Position numbers and translations under genes: made by a program
In this document: piece after piece, positions 8,321 through 17,534 of the stretch
Layout of the letters: the number at the start of each line of letters is the position of its first letter
Position numbering within the stretch: position 1 is the first letter of the stretch
The notes under the pieces: generated by a model
The model's input: the letters and a program-made list of their open reading frames with translations, nothing else
The model's database searches: none
What the model was told of the DNA's origin: nothing
Origin: an uncultured Porphyromonadaceae bacterium
GTDB taxonomy: Bacteria; Bacteroidota; Bacteroidia; Bacteroidales; Muribaculaceae
Assembly: GCA_900550395.1 (NCBI GenBank)
Contig: URSD01000008.1
Coordinates: 9,617-73,616 of the forward strand
Reading direction: 5' to 3'
Length of the DNA stretch: 64,000 nt

Positions 8321-8418
8321 ATTGTCCGCTAAACTTTAGGGGACAATTAAAAAATAGGGCTGATTCCATTTGCGGGATTCAGCCCTAAATTTTTCCTGTC
8401 TCAAAAATTTTTAGCGGA
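8321..8418. repeat. Nested inverted repeats beside the Abi gene (possible IS or MITE remnant)
   Basis: TCCGCTAAA at 8325-8333 is exactly inverted as TTTAGCGGA at 8410-8418. Inside lie ATTGTCC/GGACAAT (8321-8327/8341-8347) and a TAGGGCTGA/TCAGCCCTA hairpin (8355-8387). The outer 9-bp pair could be terminal repeats of a tiny element. Confidence 0.45.
8350..8395. terminator. Hairpin terminator between the Abi gene and GH31
   Basis: A TAGGGCTGA/TCAGCCCTA stem with T-rich flanks on both strands (AAATTTTT on plus, TATTTTTTAATT on minus). On the minus strand it lies about 100 bp past the GH31 stop and would end that transcript. Confidence 0.6.
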
Positions 8419-8495
8419 TAGTAATACCTCGAAATAGTAGGCCACTGTCTTGTTTCGGTGCTCCGTAGTCGGTGGTTTGCGGTGCAGCCGCGGCG

Positions 8496-10961
8496 TCACA
8501 GGACGATGCTTACGGACGAGCCGTCGTAGCTTACGGTGCGCGTGGCCTTTGCGGGTGTGTCGCCCGGCTCGGTGCCGTCGCGCACCAGCACTACGCGGAA
8601 CTCGCGCCCGGCGAGCATGCCGGGATAGCTGCCGCGGCGCGCGCCTATTTCCAGAGTGCGCTCGGCCTCGTTCCAGTGGAACGGTATTTCGGTGAACTGC
8701 CCTTTCTCGTAGTCGTAGCTCACGCCGTCGTCCTCGTAGAGGATGAAGTCGGCGTCGGCGCCGGGATAGACGCGCAGCTCCAGCGAGTCCCAAGGCTTCT
8801 CGGAGGAGAACTGCACCTCCGGTCCGAACGGGATGATGCTGCCGGCCTTCACGTAAACGGGCATGCGGTGGATGGGTGCCGTCGTCAGCACGTCGTCACC
8901 TCCGTCCAGCAGTTCGTTGCTCCAGAAGTCGTACCACTTGCTTCCGGCAGGCAGGTAGACGCCTGCGGGGGCAGCCGCAGCCGCCACGTCGGGGTATATC
9001 AGATGGCCTTTCTTGTTCTTGTCGAGATAGGTGTACATGGGGTCGGTCACGGGCTTGACAAGCAGCGAACGGCCGAACATGTACTGGTCGTTGAGGCAGA
9101 TGGCTTTCTTGTCGGCGGCGAAGTCCATCACCAGCGGACGCATGATGGTGCCTGCGCGCTGCGTGGCGTCGCCGGCGAGGCTGTAGATGTAGGGCAGCAG
9201 GCGGTAGCGCAGCTCTATGGCCTTTTTCTGCGCGTCGAAGGCCCAGTCGCCCGGCTGTCCGAACTCGTAGATTTCGTTGAGCATGGGGCCGGAGCAGTGG
9301 TTGCGCATCATGGGCATGAACGTGCCCCACTGCATCCACCTCACCTGCAGCTCCTGCAGGGCCGGATTGGCGTGGTCGTTGTCATAGTCCCCACCGAAGA
9401 ATCCGCCTATGTCGTTGTTCCAGTAGGGCATGCCGCAGATTACGTAGTTGAGGCCCGAGGGAATCTGGTTTTTCATCACGTTCCAGTTTGTCATCACGTC
9501 GCCGCTCCAGCTCATCGTGGCGTAGTGCTGTAGGCCGAATGTGCCGCAGCGCGTCATCTGCATGGAGCGCCTGTTGTTGCCTTTCATTTTGCGCTGATGC
9601 TCGTAGATGCCTTTGTTGGTGACGAGTGCGAAGGCGTTCTTGACGCTGCGCCAGGAGCCGTCGTGCGTCATGTAGTCGGAGTCGCCGGGCTTTTCGTAGT
9701 GGTCGGGCTCGGTGGAGTCGGTCCACCATGCGTCGAATCCCATGTCGTAGAGATGCGAGAGGTATTTCCAGTAGATGTCGCGCGCCTTGGGATTGAAAGC
9801 GTCGTAGGGCTTTACGCCGCTGTTGCGCGGCCATGTCTCGAAGGGCAGCAGGGCGCCGATGCGGTCAAGCTCGCGGTACTGGTCGGTCCAGGGTCCGAAG
9901 CTGGCCCATATCGAGATCATGATGGCGGCATCGCGGCCGTGCACGTAGTCCACCATTTCGCGCGGGCTCTTGATGCGCGCCTCGGTGTAGCCTGCCTCGG
10001 GGTTCTCGCCGTTGGGGAGGTAGCGCATCCACTTCTTGTCGCCGGTCTTGTTGATGTAGCGGGGGTTCATGAAGCGCATCGCGTTCCAGTTGGAGTCGCA
10101 GCCCCAGTACTGCCAGTCCTGCACGATGCCGTCGATGGGCACGCGCAGCTCGCGGTAGCGGTCGAGCACACCGCAGAGCTCGTCGCTGCTCTTGTAGCGC
10201 TCGCGGCTCTGCCAGTAGCCCATCATGCGCCTGGGAAACATGGTGGCGTCGCCCGTGAGGCTTCGTATGCCTGCTATGACGCCGTCCTGGGTGCCGTCGC
10301 GGTAGATGAAATAGTAGTCGACGGCCGGTGCCACCTCAGAGGTGAATGTGGCCGTGTTGTCGCGGTCGGTGAAGCGTGAGTCGCCGGCGTTGTCCCAGTA
10401 GAGTCCGTAGCCCTTGTCGGATGCGAAGTAGGGGATGGTGATGTTGGTGTTGCCGGTCCAGATGCGCACGTCCCTGCCGCGCTGATTGAGCGACGGGTCC
10501 TGACGCTGGCCCAGACCGAAGATTATTTCCGATGGCTCGAGGGCGTAGCTCTGGCTCACTCTGTAGCGTCCGGCGTCCACCTTGTTCTCGCAGGGAGAGT
10601 GGCCGGAGGCGGTTTCGGCCAGCAGCGGGGCGCTGCCTTGGGCGGCCGTGAAGCTGACACTTCCGTCAGGGCTGATGCTTGCGGCGATGCACTGCGAAGC
10701 GAGGCTGACGCTTCCGTCCGCCTCATGTTTTACCGCGGGCTCCACCTGTTCGGGAGTCATGATTACGGAGTAGCTTTTCTTCGCCGGTGCTTTGTCGCCC
10801 GGGTATTTAGTCACGCGTACGACGGAGGGGGAGTAGAACTTCACGGCGGTGGTCCAGCCGTCCGGTCCGGTCACTGCGGCGTCGGGCACTGCGGCACCGG
10901 CGGTAGCGAACGCCGGCAGCGTGGCGAGTGCCAGAATGGTTTTGCGGATGATATTCTTCAT
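8496..10961 (-). CDS. Glycoside hydrolase family 31 (alpha-glucosidase or alpha-xylosidase type)
   Basis: An 821-aa exported enzyme (signal peptide ending near ATAGAA) that hydrolyses terminal alpha-linked glucose or xylose with retention. The GH31 barrel is complete: IDGIVQDWQYWG, the nucleophile block AWWTDSTEPD (Asp415), the acid/base block WSGD (Asp488) and YWNNDIGGFFGG. Beta-sandwich N- and C-terminal domains are present, the latter with YEDDGVSYDYEKGQF. Substrate choice between xylosyl and glucosyl residues cannot be settled by eye. It lies downstream of a propeller-AraC regulator, behind a promoter with two direct repeats, so it is probably that regulator's target. Confidence 0.9.
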   Translation of the reverse strand: MKNIIRKTILALATLPAFATAGAAVPDAAVTGPDGWTTAVKFYSPSVVRVTKYPGDKAPAKKSYSVIMTPEQVEPAVKHEADGSVSLASQCIAASISPDGSVSFTAAQGSAPLLAETASGHSPCENKVDAGRYRVSQSYALEPSEIIFGLGQRQDPSLNQRGRDVRIWTGNTNITIPYFASDKGYGLYWDNAGDSRFTDRDNTATFTSEVAPAVDYYFIYRDGTQDGVIAGIRSLTGDATMFPRRMMGYWQSRERYKSSDELCGVLDRYRELRVPIDGIVQDWQYWGCDSNWNAMRFMNPRYINKTGDKKWMRYLPNGENPEAGYTEARIKSPREMVDYVHGRDAAIMISIWASFGPWTDQYRELDRIGALLPFETWPRNSGVKPYDAFNPKARDIYWKYLSHLYDMGFDAWWTDSTEPDHYEKPGDSDYMTHDGSWRSVKNAFALVTNKGIYEHQRKMKGNNRRSMQMTRCGTFGLQHYATMSWSGDVMTNWNVMKNQIPSGLNYVICGMPYWNNDIGGFFGGDYDNDHANPALQELQVRWMQWGTFMPMMRNHCSGPMLNEIYEFGQPGDWAFDAQKKAIELRYRLLPYIYSLAGDATQRAGTIMRPLVMDFAADKKAICLNDQYMFGRSLLVKPVTDPMYTYLDKNKKGHLIYPDVAAAAAPAGVYLPAGSKWYDFWSNELLDGGDDVLTTAPIHRMPVYVKAGSIIPFGPEVQFSSEKPWDSLELRVYPGADADFILYEDDGVSYDYEKGQFTEIPFHWNEAERTLEIGARRGSYPGMLAGREFRVVLVRDGTEPGDTPAKATRTVSYDGSSVSIVL

Positions 10962-10986
10962 GATACTTTAAGTTTGAAATCTGCTG

Positions 10987-10994
10987 CAAAGGTA
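10987..10994 (-). promoter_or_regulatory. -7 element of the GH31 promoter
   Basis: The minus strand reads TACCTTTG (TAnnTTTG) about 26 bp before the GH31 ATG. No consensus -33 box is seen; the promoter-proximal direct repeat occupies that place, which fits an activator-dependent promoter. Confidence 0.6.
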
Positions 10995-11018
10995 CGGCGG
11001 GAGGCGCGACGCACGGCA

Positions 11019-11053
11019 ACACATATGTTGAAACTGCCGACACATATGTTGAA
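11019..11053 (-). promoter_or_regulatory. Tandem 14-bp operator repeats, 21-bp period
   Basis: TTCAACATATGTGT occurs twice on the minus strand (11040-11053 and 11019-11032), exactly 21 bp apart, so both copies face the same side of the helix. AraC-family proteins bind such direct repeats. The pair lies between the regulator gene and GH31, just upstream of the -7 element. Binding by the adjacent regulator is inferred. Confidence 0.65.
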
Positions 11054-11073
11054 AACCGCCTGTGTAAGGGCGT

Positions 11074-13254
11074 TTATCGGTATTCCGAGGGGCGACAGCC
11101 GTATCGTTCCTGGAAGCATTTGCTCATGTAGGAGGTGGAGCTGAATCCGCTTTGCTCGGCAATCTCGGTGATGGAAAGCCGGCCCTCGCGGATGAGGCGC
11201 GCTGCGTTGCGCAGGCGGATGTCGCGTATGAAGAGCGACGGGCTTTTGTCGAGCATGGCGTTGAGCTTTCGGTAGAGGCCGGTGCGGTCCATGCACAGGT
11301 CGGCGCTCAGCTGCGTCACGGAGTAGCCGGGCGTGTTGAGGTTGCGCTCGACGGCTTCGACGGCTTTGGCGATGAAAGCGTTGTCAGCCTCGGCCTCGTA
11401 GTCGGCTCCGGGCGCCTCCGGCGTCTGCGGCCTGTAGCGGTCCACCTCTTCTATGAGTGTCCTGATTCGTTGCAGCATATACGCCTCTCTCTGCTCGCGG
11501 GCGATGCGCCGGCGTGTGGCGCGGGTGTAGGCCGTGGCGGCCGTGGCGGCGGCAAGGACGGCGAGGAGGCAACAGGCGGCGTAGAACCATCCCGTCTGCC
11601 ACCAGTGGGGCAGTACGGTTACGGATATTTCCGCCGCGGGTGCGTCGGCGGCCGTCCGCGCACGGAATGTGTAGCGTCCCGGCGGCAGGGCTGTGTAGCT
11701 CGCCGTCACGGACTTCTGCATGTCGCCCTGACCCCGGACGGTGTGCCACTCGCGGTCGAGGCCGTCGAGCATGTAGGAAATGGTGGCCGTTGCGGCGGAA
11801 GCGTCCGTGTCGCTGATTCGGAAGGCGATGAAGTTCTGGTCGGCTCCGAGCGTTATGCCGGAGGTGCGTGCGGCGGCTTTCGGCAGTATCGTCCTGCCGT
11901 CGTACTGCTGCTGCGGGACTATTTTTTCGCCGTTGACGTATAATGCGCTGATGACGGGGCGCACGTGCGCTGTGCCGCTGTCCGGCGCGGCGGGAATGAA
12001 TACGCGGTAGCTGTCGGGATCGTCGAAAGCTATGGCGCCGCTGCCGCTGATGAATGCCGCGGAGCTGCCGTACTCTCCCGTAAGGGCGCCGGGAGTTGCA
12101 GCTTGCGTAGAGATGCGGCCGGAGGGTATGTCGACGCGCCTGCCGGTGCCGCCTTCGCACAGGATGCTGATGGAGCCGTCGGGGTTTTCGGAGAATACTC
12201 CCGCCGCCCGTGGCGGCTGCTGGGCTTTGCTGCGTTCTTTGGGGATACTGACGAGCCTGTAGTGCGCCGGGTGGTGATGAAAAATGCCGCGGTTGAGGAA
12301 GCCGAGCCATATGCCGCCGTCGGGGTCGGCGGCTACGGAGCTGATTTCGGAGGCGAGAAGATTGCCTGAGCGAGTCCGCACCATGGGTATGTGCGTGGCG
12401 CTCCCGGTGCGCAGGTCGACGGCGAGCAGACCGTCGTTGGTGGAGATATAGGCTGCGGAGCCGGCAACGGCGAGTGTGTTCAGACGCAGTCCCGATTGCA
12501 GAATCTTCTCCCAGCGGCCTGTGGCGGGGTCGCGCCGGAAGAATCCTCCGGCCGTGCCGTTGCGTATCTGGTAGAGGATGCCGTCGCTCTCCGTCACGAG
12601 CGAGGTGGCTCCGAACAGGGCCTCCTCGGCCGCGGCAAACACGCGGCTGCTGCCAGCGGGGGTGCCGTCGGGGAGCGCGTAGTCCCGAACGGTGCCGTCG
12701 CGGAAGAACAGATGCAGGCGCGAGTCATCGGCCGCGAGGTCGAGCAGCGGCCCGTGGTCCATAGGTAGCTTTATTGCGGTCGGTGAGCCGGCCGGGTGCA
12801 GGGTATCGGCGTTTACGGTCCAGATGCGTCCGCGGCTGTCGCCGAAAAAGTCGGCGGGCGGCGTCGACGCACCGAGTCGGCGGAGCAAGGACTCCGTGTC
12901 GGGCACATAGGTCTCCGTGTCCAGATCTATGCATTGCAGCGTGCCCAGGTTCTTTATCCACAGATAGCGCCCGGCGTGCGAGAGATAGAGGTGATGGTAG
13001 CCCTCGTAGGCCGGCAGCGGTGCCGGTGTGCCGCCGCGAGGGTCGATGCTGGTGAAGTCCGAGCCGTCGAAGAGCTCCATGCCGGCCAGGGTGGCGAAAG
13101 CCATGCGACCGTCGTCGAGCCGGAGTATGCTGCGTATGTATGGATTGCCCTCGCGGTTCGCCACGGGCGAGAACAGCAGATTCTCCGCGACCGGTGCCGC
13201 GGGAGCGATTGCCGGGAGGAGCAGTGCGAGCAGAAGCAGAACCGTCCTATGCAT
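11074..13254 (-). CDS. Propeller / Y_Y_Y sensor with AraC output, lacking a kinase
   Basis: 726 aa. A signal peptide is followed by a periplasmic beta-propeller of the two-component-regulator type (GGIWLGFLNRGIFHH, DDGRMAFATLAGMELFDG), a Y_Y_Y domain (SYMLDGLDREWHTVRGQ, PPGRYTFRARTA), one membrane helix (YAACCLLAVLAAATAATAY) and a C-terminal AraC HTH (GYSVTQLSADLCMDRTGLYR, SITEIAEQSGFSSTSYMSKC). Hybrid two-component systems of Bacteroides carry histidine kinase and receiver domains between membrane and HTH; both are missing here. It may act as a one-component transmembrane regulator. The ATG is 3 bp past the recQ stop; its likely target is the downstream GH31 gene. Confidence 0.85.
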   Translation of the reverse strand: MHRTVLLLLALLLPAIAPAAPVAENLLFSPVANREGNPYIRSILRLDDGRMAFATLAGMELFDGSDFTSIDPRGGTPAPLPAYEGYHHLYLSHAGRYLWIKNLGTLQCIDLDTETYVPDTESLLRRLGASTPPADFFGDSRGRIWTVNADTLHPAGSPTAIKLPMDHGPLLDLAADDSRLHLFFRDGTVRDYALPDGTPAGSSRVFAAAEEALFGATSLVTESDGILYQIRNGTAGGFFRRDPATGRWEKILQSGLRLNTLAVAGSAAYISTNDGLLAVDLRTGSATHIPMVRTRSGNLLASEISSVAADPDGGIWLGFLNRGIFHHHPAHYRLVSIPKERSKAQQPPRAAGVFSENPDGSISILCEGGTGRRVDIPSGRISTQAATPGALTGEYGSSAAFISGSGAIAFDDPDSYRVFIPAAPDSGTAHVRPVISALYVNGEKIVPQQQYDGRTILPKAAARTSGITLGADQNFIAFRISDTDASAATATISYMLDGLDREWHTVRGQGDMQKSVTASYTALPPGRYTFRARTAADAPAAEISVTVLPHWWQTGWFYAACCLLAVLAAATAATAYTRATRRRIAREQREAYMLQRIRTLIEEVDRYRPQTPEAPGADYEAEADNAFIAKAVEAVERNLNTPGYSVTQLSADLCMDRTGLYRKLNAMLDKSPSLFIRDIRLRNAARLIREGRLSITEIAEQSGFSSTSYMSKCFQERYGCRPSEYR

Positions 13255-13257
13255 AGG

Positions 13258-15087
13258 CTACCGGATATCGAGACTGCCGCTTTCAAAGCGGGCTATCGCG
13301 TCGATGAACAGTCGGCCGAAGCGCTGGGTCTTCACCTCGCCGGCGCCGTTGACGCGGCCGAATTCCTCCAGGGTGGCGGGGCGCAGGCGCGCCATGTCCT
13401 CCAGCGACGCGTCGGAGAAAATGAGGTAGGGCGGCATGCCCAGGCGGCGTGCCTCGGCGAGGCGCACTTTCTTCAGGGCGGCCACGAGGTCGGCGGCCGC
13501 GCGGCGGCCGGGTGCGGCGGCCGGACGGCGCGGCGTGCGCGCCTGCGGCTGGAACAGGGCCAGCATCACGCGTTCCTCGCCGCGCAGCAGGCGCATGCCG
13601 TAGGGGGTGGGGCGCAGATGGCTGTGGTCGTCGTAAGCGACGTCGAGAATGCCGAGCTGTATCATCTGCGAGATATAGTAGTTCCACTCGGCGGCGCTGA
13701 GGTCGGCGCCGACGCCGAAGGTGGGAAGGCGGTCGAAGCCGCGCGCCACAATGTCGCGCTGGCGCAGTCCGCGCAGGATGTCGCGCAGCATGTAGGCGCC
13801 GGTGCGGCATCCGGTGCGCACCACGGCGCTGAGGGCCTTCTGTACGGGGATGGTGCCGTCGAAGCGAACTGGCGCCGAACGGCACACGTCGCAGTTGCCG
13901 CAGTCACGGGTCTTCTCCTCGTTGAAATAGCTAAGGAGCATGCGCCGGCGGCACACGGAGGCGTCCACGAAGGCCTGCATGCGCGCCAGCTTCTCGGTGT
14001 TGATGGACCGGCGCGAGCTGTCGGTATCGTCGATGAAGCGCCTGAGGGTGATGATGTCGCCCACGCTGTGGAACATCAGGGCCTCGGCGGGGAGGCCGTC
14101 GCGCCCGGCGCGGCCTATCTCCTGGTAGTAGCTCTCGATGTTGGCCGGCATGTTGTTGTGCACCACCCAGCGGATGTTGCTCTTGTCGATGCCCATGCCG
14201 AAGGCCACCGTGGCGCAGATGACGCTGACCTCGCTGTTGATGAACGCACGCTGGGCGGCCTCGCGGACGGAAGCCGGCAGGCCGGCGTGGTAGCATGCGG
14301 CGCTGACGCCGGCGGCACGCAGGGCGGCCGTCATCTCCTCGGCCTTGCTGCGGCTGAGGCAGTAGACGATGCCGGAGTCGGAGGGGTAGGCTGCGGCGAG
14401 CTCGCGGATGCGGCGCACGCGCTCCTTCTTGCCCGGGTCGGGACACACATCGATGCTGATGTTGGGTCTGTCGAAGCTGCCTATCCACACGAAGGGGTCG
14501 CGCAGACCGAGCTGGCGCAGGATGTCGTCGCGCGTGAGGCGGTCGGCGGTGGCGGTGAGGGCTATGACCGGCACCTGCGGCAGCCGGGCCTTTATGCCCG
14601 CAAGCTCGGTGTAGACCGGGCGGAAGTCGTGGCCCCACTGTGAGATGCAGTGCGCTTCGTCGATGGCTACCATGCGTATGGGGAGCGCCCGACTCCAGGC
14701 GTCGAGGTCATGGACGAAGCGCTCGGGCGACGTGTAGAGAAGTTTTACGCGGCCCAGGCGCGCCTGCTCCAGACCCTCGCGCTGCTCGGCGTCGGGACGG
14801 TTGGAGTGTATGGCTACGGCCGGAATGCCGTTAGCCATGAGAGCCGTCACCTGGTCGTCCATAAGCGCTATCAGGGGCGACACCACGACGCAGAGGCCGT
14901 CGCTGAGCAGGGCGGGGAGCTGATAGCAGAGCGACTTGCCGCCGCCCGTGGGCATCAGCACCAGGGCATCGCGGCCCGAGGCCACGGCGCCGATGATTTC
15001 GGCCTGCCCCGGGCGCAGGCTGTCGTAGCCGTAGAAGCGGCGCAGCAGTGCCAGCGCCTGGCTGCGGAGGGTAGCGTCCATAGTCAT
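13258..15087 (-). CDS. recQ: ATP-dependent DNA helicase RecQ
   Basis: A 3'-5' helicase for recombination and fork repair. Visible are Walker A LMPTGGGKSLCYQLP, IDEAHCISQWGHDFRPVY, ALTATAD, VAFGMGIDKSNIRWVVH and QEIGRAGRDG. The RQC zinc site follows (CRRRM...CGNCDVC), then a winged helix and a C-terminal HRDC domain (LRPATLEEFGRVNGAGEVK). I start at MTMDATLRSQ (15087), where the ATG overlaps the permease stop as ATGA; this gives 609 aa, normal for RecQ. The much longer open frame upstream is out-of-frame read-through of the permease gene. Confidence 0.95.
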   Translation of the reverse strand: MTMDATLRSQALALLRRFYGYDSLRPGQAEIIGAVASGRDALVLMPTGGGKSLCYQLPALLSDGLCVVVSPLIALMDDQVTALMANGIPAVAIHSNRPDAEQREGLEQARLGRVKLLYTSPERFVHDLDAWSRALPIRMVAIDEAHCISQWGHDFRPVYTELAGIKARLPQVPVIALTATADRLTRDDILRQLGLRDPFVWIGSFDRPNISIDVCPDPGKKERVRRIRELAAAYPSDSGIVYCLSRSKAEEMTAALRAAGVSAACYHAGLPASVREAAQRAFINSEVSVICATVAFGMGIDKSNIRWVVHNNMPANIESYYQEIGRAGRDGLPAEALMFHSVGDIITLRRFIDDTDSSRRSINTEKLARMQAFVDASVCRRRMLLSYFNEEKTRDCGNCDVCRSAPVRFDGTIPVQKALSAVVRTGCRTGAYMLRDILRGLRQRDIVARGFDRLPTFGVGADLSAAEWNYYISQMIQLGILDVAYDDHSHLRPTPYGMRLLRGEERVMLALFQPQARTPRRPAAAPGRRAAADLVAALKKVRLAEARRLGMPPYLIFSDASLEDMARLRPATLEEFGRVNGAGEVKTQRFGRLFIDAIARFESGSLDIR

Positions 15088-15890
15088 CGGCGCATAAGGA
15101 TGTAGCGCGCGAGGCGCGCCAGAATGAACATGGCGGCGAGGATAATCACTATCATGGCCGAGCAGGGCACGTCGGTGGCCGCGCCGGCAAAGAGTCCTGC
15201 CGTGCCGGCGGCGACGGCTATGGCCGCCGAGGCGAAGACCATGGGGCGGAAGCGGTGGCAGAACACCTCGGCCGTCATCATGGGCAGCGACATCATCGAC
15301 ATGAGTAGCATGACGCCCACGAGGCGGATGGTGAGCACGATGCACACGGCCACGAGCACCGTCATGGCATAGGATATGAAGCGCACGGGCAGCCCCTGCA
15401 CGCGAGCGAAGTCGCGGTCGAAGGCCACGGCCACTATCTGGCGGAAGCGCATAGCGAAGAATCCGCACACCACCGCGGTGAAGACCGCGAAGGCCGCGAG
15501 GTCGGCGGCACTGATGGTGAGTATGTTGCCGAAAAGGAAGCTGTTCAGCTCGGGCACATAGCCGGGCGTGAGGAAGATGAACAGGACGCCGACGGCCATG
15601 CCGAGCGACCAGACGACGGCCACGGCCGAGTCCTCGCGCAGCCGCATGCGCTGCGACATCCATTCCACTCCGGCGGCCGAGGCGATGGCGAAGCCCGCGG
15701 CCGTCAGCACGGGGCTGATGCCTAAGAAGTAGCCCAGGCCGAGGCCGCCGAAGCAGGCGTGGGTGATGCCTCCGGCTATGGCCGTGAGGCGGCGCGTGAC
15801 GATGTAGCTGCCCACCACGGCGGCCGAAAGGCTGATGAGCACCACGCCCGCGAGCGCGTATCGGAAGAATGTATAATCAAGGAAATCCAT
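15084..15890 (-). CDS. Metal-type ABC transporter permease (ZnuB/MntB family)
   Basis: 268 aa with about eight hydrophobic segments and the ABC-3 signatures GVVLISLSAAVVGSYIVTRR, GGITHACFGGLGLGYFLGIS and RLVGVMLLMSMMSLPMMTAE. The family imports Zn, Mn or Fe with a periplasmic binding protein and an ATPase; neither is encoded nearby. I place the start at MDFLDYTFFRY (15890). It lies 7 bp after the upstream small gene and overlaps recQ by 4 bp, so it belongs to the aroA-recQ transcript. Confidence 0.88.
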   Translation of the reverse strand: MDFLDYTFFRYALAGVVLISLSAAVVGSYIVTRRLTAIAGGITHACFGGLGLGYFLGISPVLTAAGFAIASAAGVEWMSQRMRLREDSAVAVVWSLGMAVGVLFIFLTPGYVPELNSFLFGNILTISAADLAAFAVFTAVVCGFFAMRFRQIVAVAFDRDFARVQGLPVRFISYAMTVLVAVCIVLTIRLVGVMLLMSMMSLPMMTAEVFCHRFRPMVFASAAIAVAAGTAGLFAGAATDVPCSAMIVIILAAMFILARLARYILMRR

Positions 15891-15897
15891 TGGCGTA

Positions 15898-16317
15898 TCA
15901 GGTGTTAGAGTCGGCTCGGCTCGCACGGTTCTCGCTTACCATGAGCAGCAGCTCGTCGCGCACGGCCTGCGGCAGCTCGATGCCTCGCAGCTGGAGCGAG
16001 CGCGCCCATGGGGCGACGTCGTCGGGCAGGAGCGAGAGCAGTATGTCGCGGAACTGCTCCTCCTCGGCGCCGGTGTAGGCGTCGGCGGTGCGTCCGGCGT
16101 AGGCGTCCAGCTCCTCGTCGTCGAAGTATTCCACGGCCTCGCTGACGCCGGCCAGCAGTGAGTCCTTCTCGCACACCTCGTGCTGCCCGCAGCAGCCTTC
16201 GGGGCGCGGAGCCGCGGGAGGTGCGGCGATGCCGCGACGGCGGCAGTACAGCTCGTAGAGCAGGCACAGGGCGCCTACGACAACTATTGCAGAGAGAATG
16301 ACGAGCGCGGCTTCCAT
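15898..16317 (-). CDS. Small membrane-anchored Bacteroidales protein
   Basis: 139 aa: an N-terminal membrane helix (ALVILSAIVVVGALCLLYEL), then a conserved acidic cytoplasmic part with CCGQHEVCEKDSLL, YFDDEELDAYAGR and LPDDVAPWARSLQLRGIELP. Homologues in Bacteroides sit next to aroA and are sometimes labelled phospholipase, for which I see no catalytic motif. The three clustered Cys could bind metal. Its ATG overlaps the aroA stop (TGATG) and its stop is 7 bp before the permease. Confidence 0.7.
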   Translation of the reverse strand: MEAALVILSAIVVVGALCLLYELYCRRRGIAAPPAAPRPEGCCGQHEVCEKDSLLAGVSEAVEYFDDEELDAYAGRTADAYTGAEEEQFRDILLSLLPDDVAPWARSLQLRGIELPQAVRDELLLMVSENRASRADSNT

Positions 16318-17534
16318 CACTCCGCGTCCACCTCCTCCGTGGTGAATCCGGCGGCGCGCAGGTCGTGCCAGTAGGCCGGATATGACTTGGTGACGCACTC
16401 GGCGCCGTCGATGACTATGCCCGGGGCGAACACGGCCACGGGGGCCAGGGCCATAGCCATGCGGTGGTCGGCGTGCGTGTCGAAGACGGGCATCTCCGTG
16501 ACGGGCACGCGGCGGCCTTCCCAGGAGAGGACTCCGCGGTCGTAGCCGGCGACGACGCCCATGCGGGCCAGCTCGGCGATGAGGGCGTCGACGCGGTCGC
16601 ACTCCTTGTCGCGGAGTGCGGCGCAGCCGTGCAGCTCGAAGGGCACGCCCAGCATGGCGCAGGTGACGGCAAGGGCCGGCACGAGGTCGGGCGTGGGGGC
16701 GCAGTCCAGCTCGAGGCGCGCGTGCATCTCGGGATCGGCGCAGAGGTGGGCGCCGCCGGCGTCGAAGGTCGTCACCACGCCGAGGCGGGTGAAGATGCCG
16801 GCGACGGCACTGTCGCCCTGCTGCGAGGGCATGGAGAGGCCGGGCAGGTCGATGAACCCGGCCGTGAGGGCGCCGATCTCGTACCAGAAGGCGGCGGCGC
16901 TCCAGTCGGGCTCGACGTCGGGCGCCTCGGGCGCCGAGTATTCGCCTGGGCTCACGTGTACGGCGATGCCGTCGCGCGCGCAGTCGATGCCCCGGCGGCG
17001 CATCATGGCGAGGGTCATGTCGATGTAGGGCAGCGAGGGCTGGTTCCAGTCGATGGTGAGGTCGAGACCGTTCTCCATAAGCGGTGCGGCCATGAGCAGT
17101 GCCGAGACGAACTGCGAGGAGGCTGCGGGTCCGAGCGTGAGGGCTCCTCCGGGCAGGCGGCGTCCGCGCACGGCCACGCCTGCGGCCGTCGGCTCTACGT
17201 CGGCTCCGAGAGTGCACAGCATGTCGAGCAGCGGCGCGACGGGGCGTCGCATCAGGGCGTCGCTGCCCGTGAGGGTGACGTCGGCGCCGGGAGTGGCGGC
17301 GAGCAGAGCCGCGCCGAAGCGCAGGGCGGCGGCGCTGTCGCCGGCGTCGGCCGTGCCGCTGCGGGCAGCGGCCACGCGGCGCATGGCCTCGGTGTCGGCA
17401 CATTCGGCCAGGGGGGCGTCATAGCGTGCGCCGAAGGCAGCGAGGGCGGCGGCGCGTACGCTCATGCTCTTGCTCAGGGGGAGGGCCACGGTGGCCTCGA
17501 GCATCTCTTCCGGGGGGAATATGCGGAGTCTCAT
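16317..17534 (-). CDS. aroA: 3-phosphoshikimate 1-carboxyvinyltransferase (EPSP synthase)
   Basis: Sixth step of the shikimate pathway: shikimate-3-phosphate plus PEP gives EPSP. Seen are LPLSKSMSVRAAALAAF (substrate Lys/Ser), GDSAAALRFGAALLAA, LGPAASSQFVSALLMAAPL, EPDWSAAAFWYEI and DTHADHRMAMALAPVAV. The canonical NSGT is DSAA-like here, as in other Bacteroidales enzymes with reduced motifs. The ATG at 17534 overlaps the stop of the upstream aminotransferase (ATGA); 405 aa is normal. Confidence 0.9.
   Translation of the reverse strand: MRLRIFPPEEMLEATVALPLSKSMSVRAAALAAFGARYDAPLAECADTEAMRRVAAARSGTADAGDSAAALRFGAALLAATPGADVTLTGSDALMRRPVAPLLDMLCTLGADVEPTAAGVAVRGRRLPGGALTLGPAASSQFVSALLMAAPLMENGLDLTIDWNQPSLPYIDMTLAMMRRRGIDCARDGIAVHVSPGEYSAPEAPDVEPDWSAAAFWYEIGALTAGFIDLPGLSMPSQQGDSAVAGIFTRLGVVTTFDAGGAHLCADPEMHARLELDCAPTPDLVPALAVTCAMLGVPFELHGCAALRDKECDRVDALIAELARMGVVAGYDRGVLSWEGRRVPVTEMPVFDTHADHRMAMALAPVAVFAPGIVIDGAECVTKSYPAYWHDLRAAGFTTEEVDAE

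Noticed and set aside
12796..14643. 615-codon plus-strand open frame
   Set aside because: Antisense to the regulator and recQ; composition follows the opposite strand's GC-rich third positions and no family is recognisable.
15088..15663. N-terminal extension of RecQ
   Set aside because: Arg/His-rich out-of-frame translation of the permease gene; RecQ homology begins at 15087.
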